A DNA stretch of 64,000 bases from Promethearchaeota archaeon (GCA_019057795.1 JAHLWS010000005.1:1-64000), one strand, 5' to 3'; shown: positions 27,597 to 36,853, counted from the first letter of the stretch. Translations and numbers: made by a program. The notes: a model not told the origin generated them from the sequence alone.

Positions 27597-27894
27597 TTAA
27601 AATTACCTCTTTTTCTGATCTTTTATTGCATGACTATATAAAAGAAAATTCTTAAGAATAGATTAATAAATCTTCGGTTATTAAATTTAAGAGACCGGCA
27701 TAACAGAAATTTACCAATTCATAAAGGTTTTGCTTCGCATTAACTAATTATCGTAAATCAAATTTTTTTAAATTTACTGTTAAAGAATATAATTTATAAT
27801 CAATGCGTAATTGTTACACGTCAGATAAGAGAATTCTTTAAAATGGGTTGTAATTATCTCAATAACAAAAACAAAAACAAAAAAATTCCAAGAA

Positions 27895-28536
27895 TTGATC
27901 CTAAACTGGGCGGATAATAATTTAGTTGAGTATCCGTGGCGAAATAAAAGGAATCCCTATAAAGTATTAATTAGTGAAATTCTCCTTACGCGAACAAAGG
28001 CTAAACAAGTCACTCCAGTATATAATGATTTTATGACAAAATATCCAACAATAAACCATTTCTTGAAAGCAGAATTAATTGATCTGAAAAAAATGTTAAA
28101 ATCCCTTGGTTTATTGTTTAGAGCCGAAATGCTAATAGAGCTTGCCTTTCAACTAAAAAAGGACTTTGATAATAAAATTCCAAACACCTTAGCGGAGTTG
28201 AAAACTCTAAAAGGAATAGGGGATTACGGAGCAAATGCAATATTATGCTTCGGTTTTAATGAGAGAAATCCATTATTAGATGTTAACTTCATCCGCATCT
28301 ATACACGAGTATTCGGTATAGAATCAAAAACAAAAACGCCGAAAACGGATAAATTCTTATGGGAAACTTCGAAAGAATTACTCCCCGATACTAATTACAT
28401 AAACTTCAACTACGGTGTATTAGATATGGGAGGAAATATTTGTTTGAATAGAATCCCAAAATGTACTATCTGCCCGATTAAGAAGTTATGCTTGTATTAT
28501 TCCAAATTCGGAGCGAAACAAGAGATAATAATCTAA
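27895..28536 (+). CDS. Mig-type thymine-DNA glycosylase (MutY/EndoIII fold)
   Basis: The 213-residue protein has the EndoIII/MutY layout: PWRNKRNPYKVLISEILLTRT near the start, a helix-hairpin-helix with GIGDYGANAIL around 107-117, the catalytic-type Asp in LLDVNFIRI near 126-134, and a 4Fe-4S loop with Cys183, 190, 193 and 199. Tyr at the GIGDY position is the mark of Mig thymine glycosylases, which repair T:G mismatches made when 5-methylcytosine deaminates. That fits the nearby C5 methyltransferases. TTG 27895 is the only standard start, but the frame is open upstream to TAA 27826 and homology suggests 10-20 more N-terminal residues. Confidence 0.83.
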   Translation: MILNWADNNLVEYPWRNKRNPYKVLISEILLTRTKAKQVTPVYNDFMTKYPTINHFLKAELIDLKKMLKSLGLLFRAEMLIELAFQLKKDFDNKIPNTLAELKTLKGIGDYGANAILCFGFNERNPLLDVNFIRIYTRVFGIESKTKTPKTDKFLWETSKELLPDTNYINFNYGVLDMGGNICLNRIPKCTICPIKKLCLYYSKFGAKQEIII

Positions 28537-28841
28537 CTAATAGGCTAAGTGAGTTATTGGTTTTTTATAAGTAATTAAAGTAGGTTTAATTATTAGCTCT
28601 TGTTACGCTCCAAAATGTAAAATATATTGTAAAGATCTTAAAAATCCTAAGTCAAGTAGTCATATAAATTTAAAATTTCACTAAGAAAAATTAAAAACAA
28701 CTGTTTTAATTTTAAATGTATTTAAGACTTATATTCAATTTTAAATTAAAAATAATTGGTTTTAATAATATTTTTATAATAACTATTATAGATTAGAAAA
28801 CGGGAATTTAATTTAAAAATTAAAATTCAGAGATAATTTTA
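28537..28841. other. Intergenic, 305 bp, AT-rich, nothing seen
   Basis: The stretch is made of A/T-rich runs with several ATTTTAAATTAAAA-like words and no open frame. It probably holds the promoter of the interrupted nuclease gene at 28842. Confidence 0.4.
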
Positions 28842-29813
28842 ATGCCATTTATTTTTTATAGTAGTGCTGATGAAACCCTCGATAATTTAGTTTTTAGTAA
28901 AAATATTTGGGGAGTTAGGACGAGTCGAGTAAAACCAAGTTTAGAAAATAAACCCAATGAATTTCGACAGGGAGCAATAATAATTTGGTATTCTAGTGAA
29001 AGTGCTTCTTTTATTGGCTAATCAACAATAAAGCATGCTAATTTTTTCCCATCTGAGCACACTAGTGACAATGTCAGTGCTTTTGAATTAGAAGCTACTT
29101 CTAAATTTAAAACAAAATTAAGAAGAACTCCTCAAATTTATAACTTGATTTCAGATTTTAGTCTATTATTTAACAATTATAGAATTATAGATAATGAACT
29201 TTTTAATAAAATTATCTCTATAGCAAAAACACCAGAAATAGAGTCTATAGAACCTATAGAACATTCACATAATTCAATAGTGAATAATTTATTAAATATT
29301 GGAAAATTAATGGGCTATGAGGTTTGGGTGGCCAATGATCTAAAGAACAAAATTATAAATGAAAAAAGGCTAGGAGATCTTTCTGTTGATGACTTAAATC
29401 TTCCTGGGTTTGACAATTCTACATTAAATATTCTAAAAGCGATAGATGTAATTTGGTTACAACAAACATATATTATAGCCGCGTTTGAAGTAGAACATAC
29501 AACCTCGATATATGGTGGGTTGCTACGATTTTCTGATTTGTTTTTATGCCTTCCTAATTTAAAAATAAATGCATATATTGTTGCACCAAATAATAGAAAA
29601 AATGTGGTTGAAAAACAATTAAGTAGAATTACTTTTAAACAGATCTTTAATAATAATATTGCCAGCGTAGTTAACACTATTTATTATTCTTCTTTAAATC
29701 TTGGGGTTGAAATTGTTGAATCTGTATATAAAAGAGGAGGCCATTATAATGCAGAAAACTTTCTTATTCATTGTGTAAATGAAGAGTGGTATGATATCAT
29801 GGATCAGAGTTGA
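28842..29813 (+). pseudogene. EVE-like domain plus restriction-type nuclease, cut by TAA
   Basis: From ATG 28842 a frame reads an EVE/PUA-like start (SADETLDNLVF, NIWGVRT, GAIIIWYSSE, SFIG). TAA at 29019-29021 interrupts it, and it continues in the same frame as STIKHANFFPSE and on to 29813, 324 codons in all. The second part has a PD-(D/E)XK-like nuclease signature: IDVIWLQ, then AAFEVEHTTSIYGGLLRFSDL. EVE domains read modified bases such as 5-methylcytosine and often sit in front of nucleases. That suits the cytosine-methylation surroundings. Either the gene is dead, the stop is an error, or it is read through. Confidence 0.65.
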
Positions 29814-29827
29814 AAAAATTAAGATTT

Positions 29828-29841
29828 CGTGAAACGGTTAG
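29828..29841 (+). repeat. Short repeat CGTGAAACGGTTAG, copy 1
   Basis: This 14-bp word recurs exactly at 32792, and GAATAGAG follows within about 30 bp in both places. It lies in the short gap between the nuclease gene and the converging DUF4145 gene. Confidence 0.55.
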
Positions 29842-29908
29842 TAGAGAACGAAGAGATGAATAGAGTTTATAAAAAAAAATAATTAATAAAAATTTTAACT
29901 CTATTATT

Positions 29909-30511
29909 TTATTCGTTTTTCTTAAATTTACTGGCTACATGCTGCATTTCGTAAATAATTCTTAATAACTCCATGGTAAACATTAAAGTGGCTTTAGTTC
30001 GATTCTCATCTGGAGGAATCAGTTTATGAGTTGATTGATTTCCAATCTCTCTTATCAAATCCGCCCATTCTTTAATAATTGGAGTTATATATCCCTTTTC
30101 TTCAAGATAATCTAAATAACTGATAAAGGATTGACCTTCTTCAGCACCTTTATCTACACTAACGTGCATTAGAATCTTACGGCATACTAGCTCACATGCG
30201 GTAAAGGCATTTATTGAAAAACAACTTCGTGCCTCTTGATATGCAGCTTCAATTTCCACTGGAAGCCCTTCTAATTTTTCCCCTGGTTTAGTACCAGGGA
30301 TAATCTTACCTTCTGACCATATAGATCCTTTTATACAGGATGTACATATCATAAATTGGATAATTGGGTCATCTAATTTATTTTGAGTTCGAGAATATAT
30401 ATTTACAACTCTACCCGACACATGTCGATCACAATGGCCACATTTATAATCAAGTCTAGAAACTTGACTAGTTCCACCGATATTATTAATTAAATTCTCG
30501 TCAATTGGCAT
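29909..30511 (-). CDS. DUF4145-type protein
   Basis: The 200-residue protein has a Cys pair region (YKCGHCDRHVSG near 22-33, ICTSC near 56-60) that may bind zinc. A helical C-terminal half follows the DUF4145 pattern: ACELVCRKILMHVSVDKG, then YLDYLEEKGYI and REIGNQSTH near 155-163. DUF4145 domains are found in or beside restriction enzymes and other defence nucleases, probably as helical interaction parts. The ATG at 30511 is clear. Short cassette-border repeats lie on both sides (29828 and 30571). Confidence 0.75.
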   Translation of the reverse strand: MPIDENLINNIGGTSQVSRLDYKCGHCDRHVSGRVVNIYSRTQNKLDDPIIQFMICTSCIKGSIWSEGKIIPGTKPGEKLEGLPVEIEAAYQEARSCFSINAFTACELVCRKILMHVSVDKGAEEGQSFISYLDYLEEKGYITPIIKEWADLIREIGNQSTHKLIPPDENRTKATLMFTMELLRIIYEMQHVASKFKKNE

Positions 30512-30570
30512 AGGAATTATTAAATAAGTTAATTATATAAAACTTATTATTAAATAATTGTATAAATATT

Positions 30571-30589
30571 CGTGAAATAACCGATATTA
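30571..30589 (+). repeat. Short repeat CGTGAAATAACCGATATTA
   Basis: This is related to the sequence at 35361 (CGCGAAATAACCGTTATT) and less closely to those at 29828 and 32792. It lies between the DUF4145 gene and the TPR gene. Confidence 0.45.
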
Positions 30590-30632
30590 TTAAAATTATT
30601 TCAATTAAATAATAATTTATACTTCATTTTCC

Positions 30633-31826
30633 CTATTCTTTATTTTCATCGCTCTTATCGAAGTGAAGTTTCCATAGTTTCCCTTCTTTATCCTCATAAA
30701 TGAAGCCCTCATCGGTTTCTTCAATTCTACTTAAATCTAATTGAATCATTTGGAGTCCTTCCTTTTTTCCCTTTTCTATAATTTGCTTTTGAACTCTGGC
30801 TTCTTTAAATGATGGGTCAATTTCCAGAGCTTTTTCAAAACATTTCAAAGCTTCCTCAAACTCTTTAAGCTCATATAATGCCCTACCCTTACATAACCAC
30901 TCAACTTTATCTTTTGGGTTTTTCTTTAATGCATTCTCGCAAGTTCTGATTATTTCTTCAGGATTTTCAAAGAAATTTCCCTCGATTTCATTGATTTCTT
31001 TTTCAACATCGTCTCTCATTATTACCCGAGGAATTCTTTCTTGAGGACTTTCCAAAAAACCTTTTATTGTATCTATTTGATGTCTTGCTTCTTCAAAGTA
31101 AGGATCAATTTCAAGTGCGGCTTTCATGCATTTTATTGCTTCCTCATAGTCACCTAAGCCTACCAACGCTATTCCCTTTCTATACCAAGCGTGTATAAAC
31201 GTTGAATCAATCTCTAATGTCTTATCATAATAAATTATAGCTTCACTATGTTTTCCTAACATTTCAAGGACCATTCCTTTAGAAAACAATGCATTAATAA
31301 AATTAGGATCAACTTCAAGAGCTTTTTCATGATATCTAATTGCTTCCTCGAATCTTTTTAAAACTCCCGCAGTCATTCCCTTTCTATACCACGCTTCTTT
31401 ATGCTCAGGATACAAATCAGTTATTTTAGTATAACATTCAAGGGTTTCTTCAAACTTTTGTAAATTGTAGAATGCCAATCCTTGATTCAACCATGCTTCC
31501 GCGTCTTCGGGATTCAATTCCAACACTTTCTTATAACATTCAATTGCTTCTTCATATTTTCCTAATATTCCCAAAGCAAACCCTTTATTATACCATGCCG
31601 CTGTGCTAGGTTCTATTTCCATGATTTTATCATAACAAAGGATTTCATCCTCAAATTGATTTAAGTTATGTAAAGCCGTCGCTTTAAAATACCACGCATC
31701 TAAATTAACGGGATCAATTTCAAGATATTTGTCAAAAATCTCAATAGCTTCTTCAAACTTCTGTTTTTTGATTAATTCAATACCCTTGTCTACCTCATGT
31801 TCACGATTAGGATTTTTGTTTTCCAT
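30633..31826 (-). CDS. Tetratricopeptide-repeat protein
   Basis: The 397-residue protein is built of about nine to ten TPR units, each ending in the pattern LEIDP or LELNP (for example FEEAIRYHEKALEVDPNF). There is no signal peptide or membrane segment, so it is cytosolic. A 40-residue acidic tail follows the last unit (RIEETDEGFIYEDKEGKLWK). TPR stacks bind other proteins; the partner is unknown. Such proteins are common in archaea, and this one may not belong to the defence genes around it. The ATG at 31826 is clear. Confidence 0.9.
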   Translation of the reverse strand: MENKNPNREHEVDKGIELIKKQKFEEAIEIFDKYLEIDPVNLDAWYFKATALHNLNQFEDEILCYDKIMEIEPSTAAWYNKGFALGILGKYEEAIECYKKVLELNPEDAEAWLNQGLAFYNLQKFEETLECYTKITDLYPEHKEAWYRKGMTAGVLKRFEEAIRYHEKALEVDPNFINALFSKGMVLEMLGKHSEAIIYYDKTLEIDSTFIHAWYRKGIALVGLGDYEEAIKCMKAALEIDPYFEEARHQIDTIKGFLESPQERIPRVIMRDDVEKEINEIEGNFFENPEEIIRTCENALKKNPKDKVEWLCKGRALYELKEFEEALKCFEKALEIDPSFKEARVQKQIIEKGKKEGLQMIQLDLSRIEETDEGFIYEDKEGKLWKLHFDKSDENKE

Positions 31827-31888
31827 TGGTTTTCAATTTGATTTGTTCTTTATATCTCTACTATGTTTCAGACCTTTTTAAAAAAAAA

Positions 31889-32671
31889 TTATTCGGATTC
31901 AAGAGAGGCCCAATATCCTGTTGGTTCATTACATGAAATTGTTTCTAATATTAAATCATAAGATCTTCGGAGTATTGTTTTATACTTATTTAGATCTTCC
32001 TCAGATTTTAGGGAGAGATAGCCCCATTTTTGTCCCCCAACGCGTTCTGTCCCTGCTGTAGCGGGATCTACGCCTTCCATCTCTTCTCCTCTGGTAAATA
32101 TCATTAATCTGATGAAGTTTTTTCTAAAATAAATATAAGTAAAGACTCTCTGGGGAGAATAGATAGTATAACCCAGTTTTACTCTTTTTACAACTATATC
32201 TTCAGAAAATGTTTTAAAGTAGCTTAGTAAATCATCGCTTAGATGAATTAAACTTTCGGGAATTATATTAAAATAATCTTCTCCTTCAGGAGGTTTTAAT
32301 GAATCAGGTCTTTTTATGGGTCTATTTTCAATCCCTTTTATTACATCCTTTAATTCTATCACTTCAAGATTTGAAGGACATCCATTCCAATTATGTTCCC
32401 AGCACACAATTACATCACATTCATTTGCATTATGACCATGTGTTTTAAAATTTTTGCTATAATATTCAAATTCAATTCTAATACGCGACCATCCCCTTCC
32501 AGTAAATCGTCTAGCAATACAATCTGGAAAACCAGGCTTTATCTCTTCTACATACATATTTAGATCTTCCATAACTTTACCAAAAAGAAATACAACTCCA
32601 TTTTCATTTAAAGGAGCATATACTAGACCTCTAAAATTAATTATATCTCCTACTACACTTTTATCTGCCAT
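31889..32671 (-). CDS. Restriction-nuclease-like protein
   Basis: Residues about 45-110 hold a nuclease-like core seen in a widespread family: GFPDCIARR, then IRIEFEYYSKNFKTHGH, then CDVIVCWEHNWNGCP and LEVIEL. The D (PDC), ExE/Y and the following beta strand would suit a PD-(D/E)XK fold. The C-terminal half (about 150-255) is a mixed alpha/beta domain with YTIYSPQRVFTYIYFRKNF, of the kind that reads protein or DNA signals. It follows the TPR gene divergently from the rSAM gene at 32993. I know no proven role for this family. Confidence 0.65.
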   Translation of the reverse strand: MADKSVVGDIINFRGLVYAPLNENGVVFLFGKVMEDLNMYVEEIKPGFPDCIARRFTGRGWSRIRIEFEYYSKNFKTHGHNANECDVIVCWEHNWNGCPSNLEVIELKDVIKGIENRPIKRPDSLKPPEGEDYFNIIPESLIHLSDDLLSYFKTFSEDIVVKRVKLGYTIYSPQRVFTYIYFRKNFIRLMIFTRGEEMEGVDPATAGTERVGGQKWGYLSLKSEEDLNKYKTILRRSYDLILETISCNEPTGYWASLESE

Positions 32672-32992
32672 CAGATTAACTTCCCATTATTAATATTTTA
32701 TTAATTTTTACTAATCTTTTAAATACATTATTTATATTTAATAATATTTTATTAACAATCATTAAAAATTTGACAATATCCATAATCTGATCGTGAAACG
32801 GTTAGAATTTTAAATTAAAGAATAGAGCGTTCATTCACGTCTTACATGATTTTTTTATTTATAAAAGAAGAATACCAAATAATTTATGATAATTTAAATA
32901 ATTGTATGCCCTAAATTAATACAAAAACCTCTAAATTTCCAAACCCTTATGATTTATTGAATATTTCGAAGTAATAACATAAATAGATAAAA
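32672..32992. other. Divergent intergenic region, 321 bp
   Basis: AT-rich, no gene. It holds the second exact copy of CGTGAAACGGTTAG (32792-32805). A ribosome-binding site for the gene at 32993 is not obvious. Confidence 0.45.
32792..32805 (+). repeat. Short repeat CGTGAAACGGTTAG, copy 2
   Basis: An exact match to 29828-29841. It lies in the gap between two divergent genes. Confidence 0.55.
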
Positions 32993-33769
32993 ATGCAAGA
33001 ATTGTCAAATATAAAAACAAGAAAAATTACCTTAGGAACTAAAGAGTGGGCAGATAGTAATGTAAATTGCTACATTGGTTGCTCGAATAATTGTAGATAT
33101 TGCTATGCCAAAAATATGGCTATTCGGTTTAAAAGAAAAACCGAAGATACATGGAAATATATGGAGCCAAATCAAAAAAATATTGATAAAAAATATGGAA
33201 AGCGAAGAGGTCGAGTGATGTTTCCAACTTCTCATGATATAACAAGTGAGAGTTTGGAAGGTTGTTTAACAGTTTTAAAGAAATTAATCGATGCAGATAA
33301 TAATGTTTTAATAACTACGAAACCTAAATTGAATTGTGTTATGGAAATTTGTGACTTAACCGAAAAAGTTAAAAATTTCATTCAATTCCGTTTTACCATT
33401 ACATCAATGAATGACAAAATCTTAAAATTTTGGGAACCAGGAGCTCCCTTATTTAAAGAAAGGTTTGAATCTCTTAAATATGCATACAGGAGAGGATTTA
33501 AAACGAGTATTTCGATTGAACCATTTTTAGATAAGGATCCATTACCGCTGATTAAAATTTTACTCCCTTATGTTACAGAATCGATTTGGATTGGCAAGAT
33601 GAATTATATAAAAGCAAATGACATTCCAAGTAATTTTAGAAAGGATTATAATTCAATTCGAGAAGTTAATAGCAAAAACAATTTAAAGGCTATTATTGAA
33701 AAATTGCATATATTCCCAAAATCTCTTATTCATTTGAAGGATAGTATTGAAAATTACCTTTCGCATTAA
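32993..33769 (+). CDS. Three-Cys-motif radical SAM-like protein (TcmP partner type)
   Basis: The 258-residue protein has the radical SAM motif CX3CX2C at residues 30, 34 and 37 (CSNNCRYCYA), with an extra Cys at 26. The rest is a partial TIM barrel: VMFPTSHDIT, VLITTKPKL, FRFTITSMND, TSISIEPFLD. It is followed by a TcmP gene, the pairing known for the three-Cys-motif/Gp37-Gp68-like (DUF5131) family. These pairs are scattered among mobile and defence islands and their reaction is unknown. The ATG at 32993 is clear. Confidence 0.82.
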   Translation: MQELSNIKTRKITLGTKEWADSNVNCYIGCSNNCRYCYAKNMAIRFKRKTEDTWKYMEPNQKNIDKKYGKRRGRVMFPTSHDITSESLEGCLTVLKKLIDADNNVLITTKPKLNCVMEICDLTEKVKNFIQFRFTITSMNDKILKFWEPGAPLFKERFESLKYAYRRGFKTSISIEPFLDKDPLPLIKILLPYVTESIWIGKMNYIKANDIPSNFRKDYNSIREVNSKNNLKAIIEKLHIFPKSLIHLKDSIENYLSH

Positions 33770-33982
33770 GTATTGACTTTTAAAAATTACTAAATTAATC
33801 CATTTTATCTATTTTTAAATTGTTGTTGACTTTTCTAGCAAAACCTTAAAAACATGATAAATGGCTTTTTGTCGGCTACTAAAATCTGAAAAAGAACCAT
33901 TAGAGTCCTTTATTCTTTGATTTTAATTAACTGTTTAATAATAAATATTAATAGGCTAGTTGTCAAGTGTTAATGTATTGAT

Positions 33983-35356
33983 ATGAGTAGCAATAAAAAT
34001 GTGACCATGAAGGATTCAGCTTCTGAAAACCTCAAATTCCCTGAACATACCAAAGAAAAACTCGATGGAATTAAGTATTATTATAAGGTATGGTTTAATA
34101 TTGTTAAAGGCCAAAATTCATATATTATTGATTTCTATGCTGGAACGGGTTATTGTAAAATTGAGAACGCTATTTCTCAAATATCGGGTTCAGCATTACT
34201 AGCTGTTGATTTATTCAAAAATGATGATAATAAAAAACTGGGTGTTTTTTTAATAAATAATGATGTTGAACAATGCAAACTACTTGAGACTAATATATCT
34301 GATTATATCGACAAAAAAAAACTTCAAGCAAGTGTTGGTAAGGAAATCAAAATCATAGAGAGCGACTGGAAATTGGTTATTGATGAAATTTTAGGCTCTA
34401 CATCGGATGGGATTAGACTCTTTTTATTTGATCCTTATGGCATCAAATCAATTCCATGGGGAAATGTTGAACTACTTATTAAAAATGCAAAAAGCGAATT
34501 TGGATATAAAGAAACAGGGTTTGAAGTATTATTAAACTGGGGATGGCATAAAATCCGGCGAATATTGGGAAATTATTATAAAAATAGATTTTCTAATAAA
34601 GAATTGGATAATTTAGATAAGTTTTTTGGTCCTGTTAAATGGAAAGAAATTGTTGATCAGTATCCTAATACAATTTTTTCGGAAGAAGATGACAACAAAA
34701 TTGAAAAACTAGCTTATGATTTAATCAGAGCCTATGCTAGAAATTTCTTTAAATTTTTTAGATATGTTAAAGTCCATCCAATTCATTATCGTAAAAAGAG
34801 AAAAGAATCTCATTTAAAAGATAAAGGAAAGATAATGTACTTTTTAATATTTGCATCCAATTATTATGAAGCATTGAACATAATTGACAAACCATTTAAA
34901 GAATCGAGAGAAGCAAAGATTTTTTGTAATCTTCCAAAGGGTCAAAAAACATTTTCTGATTGGGGAATTAACTCAAAAGAAATTAAACCTAAAGCCTCGA
35001 CTAGAAGAATTAAAATAAATGATAAGATAAAAAGATTAGAAGAAGAATTAGGAGAAAATCTATTTCAAAAAACAAAGAACATAATTAAATATTTATATAA
35101 TGAAAAAAGCCATGATTATGGTTGTCCCGATTATGTATTATTTGATAAATTTAAAATAAATGAAGAAATATACATACCTTATTTAAAAAGAACTCGTATA
35201 ATTGATGTTAGATTAAAAAGAACAAAAAGAGGGAATATAATTAACTATTATTTTTTAACCCACCCTATCTTAGTTGATAGATCTGAATATCTATTTCTTA
35301 ACAATGAAGTATTTACTCATCAAGACGGCGTTTTTGATAAAATTATATTTGAGTAA
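33983..35356 (+). CDS. tcmP: TcmP, three-Cys-motif partner protein
   Basis: The 457-residue protein matches TcmP features: early LKFPEHTKEKLDGIKYYYKVW (in part), then a methyltransferase-like strand and loop YIIDFYAGTGYCK at about 48-59, and the strongly kept LFLFDPYGIKSIPW at about 144-157. The C-terminal third (about 330-457) looks like winged-helix parts. It lies 213 bp after the three-Cys radical SAM gene. The loops suggest an AdoMet-dependent methyltransferase-like fold whose substrate is not known. The pair probably acts as a unit. Confidence 0.8.
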   Translation: MSSNKNVTMKDSASENLKFPEHTKEKLDGIKYYYKVWFNIVKGQNSYIIDFYAGTGYCKIENAISQISGSALLAVDLFKNDDNKKLGVFLINNDVEQCKLLETNISDYIDKKKLQASVGKEIKIIESDWKLVIDEILGSTSDGIRLFLFDPYGIKSIPWGNVELLIKNAKSEFGYKETGFEVLLNWGWHKIRRILGNYYKNRFSNKELDNLDKFFGPVKWKEIVDQYPNTIFSEEDDNKIEKLAYDLIRAYARNFFKFFRYVKVHPIHYRKKRKESHLKDKGKIMYFLIFASNYYEALNIIDKPFKESREAKIFCNLPKGQKTFSDWGINSKEIKPKASTRRIKINDKIKRLEEELGENLFQKTKNIIKYLYNEKSHDYGCPDYVLFDKFKINEEIYIPYLKRTRIIDVRLKRTKRGNIINYYFLTHPILVDRSEYLFLNNEVFTHQDGVFDKIIFE

Positions 35357-35360
35357 ATAA

Positions 35361-35379
35361 TCGCGAAATAACCGTTATT
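35361..35379 (+). repeat. Short repeat TCGCGAAATAACCGTTATT
   Basis: It begins 4 bp after the TcmP stop and is related to 30571-30589. It may mark the right border of this set of cassettes. Confidence 0.45.
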
Positions 35380-35803
35380 CTAGGTGTTCCTAGAAACAGG
35401 AAATTAAAGCCAAAACAACCAGAGCGCAAAAAATACTTTTTAATTTTATGCACAAACAAACCGAGTGCACTTTCTCTAGCGGGATATCAAATTGAAAAAA
35501 TAAGAGTGCAAATAAGAGAAGGTATAGCGGACATGAACACTTTTATTTATTTAAATAACCATCGAGGTAATTGAATATACTATCTTTAATCCTTAGAAAA
35601 GACTGATCATATACTTTTGCTTTTTCAATTATTTTTAATAAATTCTCTTTTGAATTAATTTGTTTAATATTGAAGAAATTATGTTTGCAATCGAAATTGA
35701 TACTCAGGCATTATTCTAAAAACTCAATCAATTAGGTATTAAGGATTATGTTGATATTAATCGACCAAATGCATCCAAAAAAGAACATATCTAAATTTTT
35801 AAA
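35380..35803. other. Intergenic, 424 bp, gene debris
   Basis: Short broken frames only. Near 35440-35570 pieces such as MHKQTECTFSSGISN stop quickly. Near 35690-35790 a plus-strand piece reads FAIEIDTQALF, a stop, then LGIKDYVDINRPNASKKEHI. These look like remains of lost genes. Confidence 0.4.
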
Positions 35804-36154
35804 TTAGAATTTTAATCGCCTTTTTTTCTTAATCGAAACTTCAATCGCTTTTATCTCTAAAGGATTTAACCCCTCCAAAAGAATGGCTTCAGCAACCTTT
35901 AAACCACTCTCATTAAGAAGAATCTTATGCCGGGAACCGTGATTTTTAAGATTATCTACATATACTCTATCAATATATCGCTTTTTTGTTAAGAAAGAAA
36001 GCACTTGAGAAATTTCGCTCTTGGATTTATTAAACTTCTTAATGATGTCCTCTGTTAGTATCTCTACCTTACGATAACGCTGTTGCCTAAGAAATAACAA
36101 GATCCTTGAACTGAGTTGGGGGTAAAATCTCTTCATTTCCTCGCTAGATAGCAC
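35804..36154 (-). CDS. Winged-helix DNA-binding protein
   Basis: The 116-residue protein has a helix-turn-helix at about 30-70 (EDIIKKFNKSKSEISQVLSF followed by LTKKRYIDRVYVDN as the wing). The last residues are lysine/arginine-rich (KKKRRLKF). It is probably a transcription regulator, acting alone or on nearby genes. A target operator cannot be seen. The start ATG at 36154 follows a plain AT-rich leader. Confidence 0.7.
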   Translation of the reverse strand: MLSSEEMKRFYPQLSSRILLFLRQQRYRKVEILTEDIIKKFNKSKSEISQVLSFLTKKRYIDRVYVDNLKNHGSRHKILLNESGLKVAEAILLEGLNPLEIKAIEVSIKKKRRLKF

Positions 36155-36544
36155 AATATTTATCTATTTAAAAGCTTTTAAACTCCATTTTTTTTCAATG
36201 AATAGTTAAACAGAAAAGATTTATAATAGATTTAATAAATTAGGTTAATTTTAAAATATTTTATCATAAAAGAAAGCTATATCTGGTCCGTATGGATACT
36301 TTTTTTGCCTTTCACATTCTACTAAATTAATAAATTTCGTACAGTCTAAAATTACTTCTTCTATGTCTTCAATAGAAAACTGAAAATTGATGGTAAAGAT
36401 TTACAGAAATTTAATGATTTCATTAATAACCTCTGGAAAGAGCAAAATGATAAATCATAAACCATTTGAAAAGAATTTAATTCCTTTTTCTGTTTTATGG
36501 GCTCTTTAAATTGATGAAGTTAAACCAAGTAATGTATTTCTATC
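36155..36544. other. Intergenic, 390 bp, with a gene remnant
   Basis: On the minus strand from about 36391 to 36251 a frame reads FQFSIEDIEEVILDCTKF, then ERQKKYPYGPDIAFFYDKIF and a stop. It has no start codon and no match that I know, so it is probably the tail of a lost gene. No other feature is seen. Confidence 0.35.
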
Positions 36545-36556
36545 TTGGTGAAAAAA

Positions 36557-36745
36557 ATGAAGAGTGGTTATTACTACATCTCTTGCGATAAGTGTTATAA
36601 GCTTCAAAGTTTTGAAAAGGCTAAGAAAGATGACCCATTCCATGATGATGTTGATAATGTTGGATTAACGCTTCTTTCCTGCAGCACTTGTGGCAGTACC
36701 GACATACAGATTATTATCTCTCAAATAGTTTTAGGAAACTATTAA
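36557..36745 (+). CDS. Small zinc-ribbon protein
   Basis: The 62-residue protein has two CxxC knuckles, CDKC near 10-13 and CSTC near 43-46, so it should bind one zinc. The rest has few features (AKKDDPFHDDVDNVGLTLLS). ATG 36557 is chosen; TTG 36545 and GTG 36548 are in-frame alternatives. The last codons lie in the first copy of an 85-bp direct repeat. It precedes the 548-aa gene and the second zinc-ribbon gene at 38903. Confidence 0.6.
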   Translation: MKSGYYYISCDKCYKLQSFEKAKKDDPFHDDVDNVGLTLLSCSTCGSTDIQIIISQIVLGNY

Positions 36746-36800
36746 ATTCTTTTTTTTTTTTTATTCAAGATAGATTTACTCTTCTAAAAGAAAATCAAAT
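36716..36800 (+). repeat. 85-bp direct repeat, left copy
   Basis: TCTCAAATAGTTTTAGGAAA, then ACTATTAAATTC, a T-run, and ATTCAAGATAGATTTACTCT. It matches 36919-37003 with few changes. The left copy covers the end of the zinc-ribbon gene and its T-rich terminator-like tail. Confidence 0.85.
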
Positions 36801-36853
36801 AAAAATACAAATAGCCATTTTTTATTTAAATAAAACAATATAATATCATTAAT

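Noticed and set aside
27860-27884. ACAAAAACAAAAAC simple repeat
   Set aside because: A low-complexity run just before the glycosylase gene; no unit structure beyond A-richness, and it can be coding (TKTKTKK).
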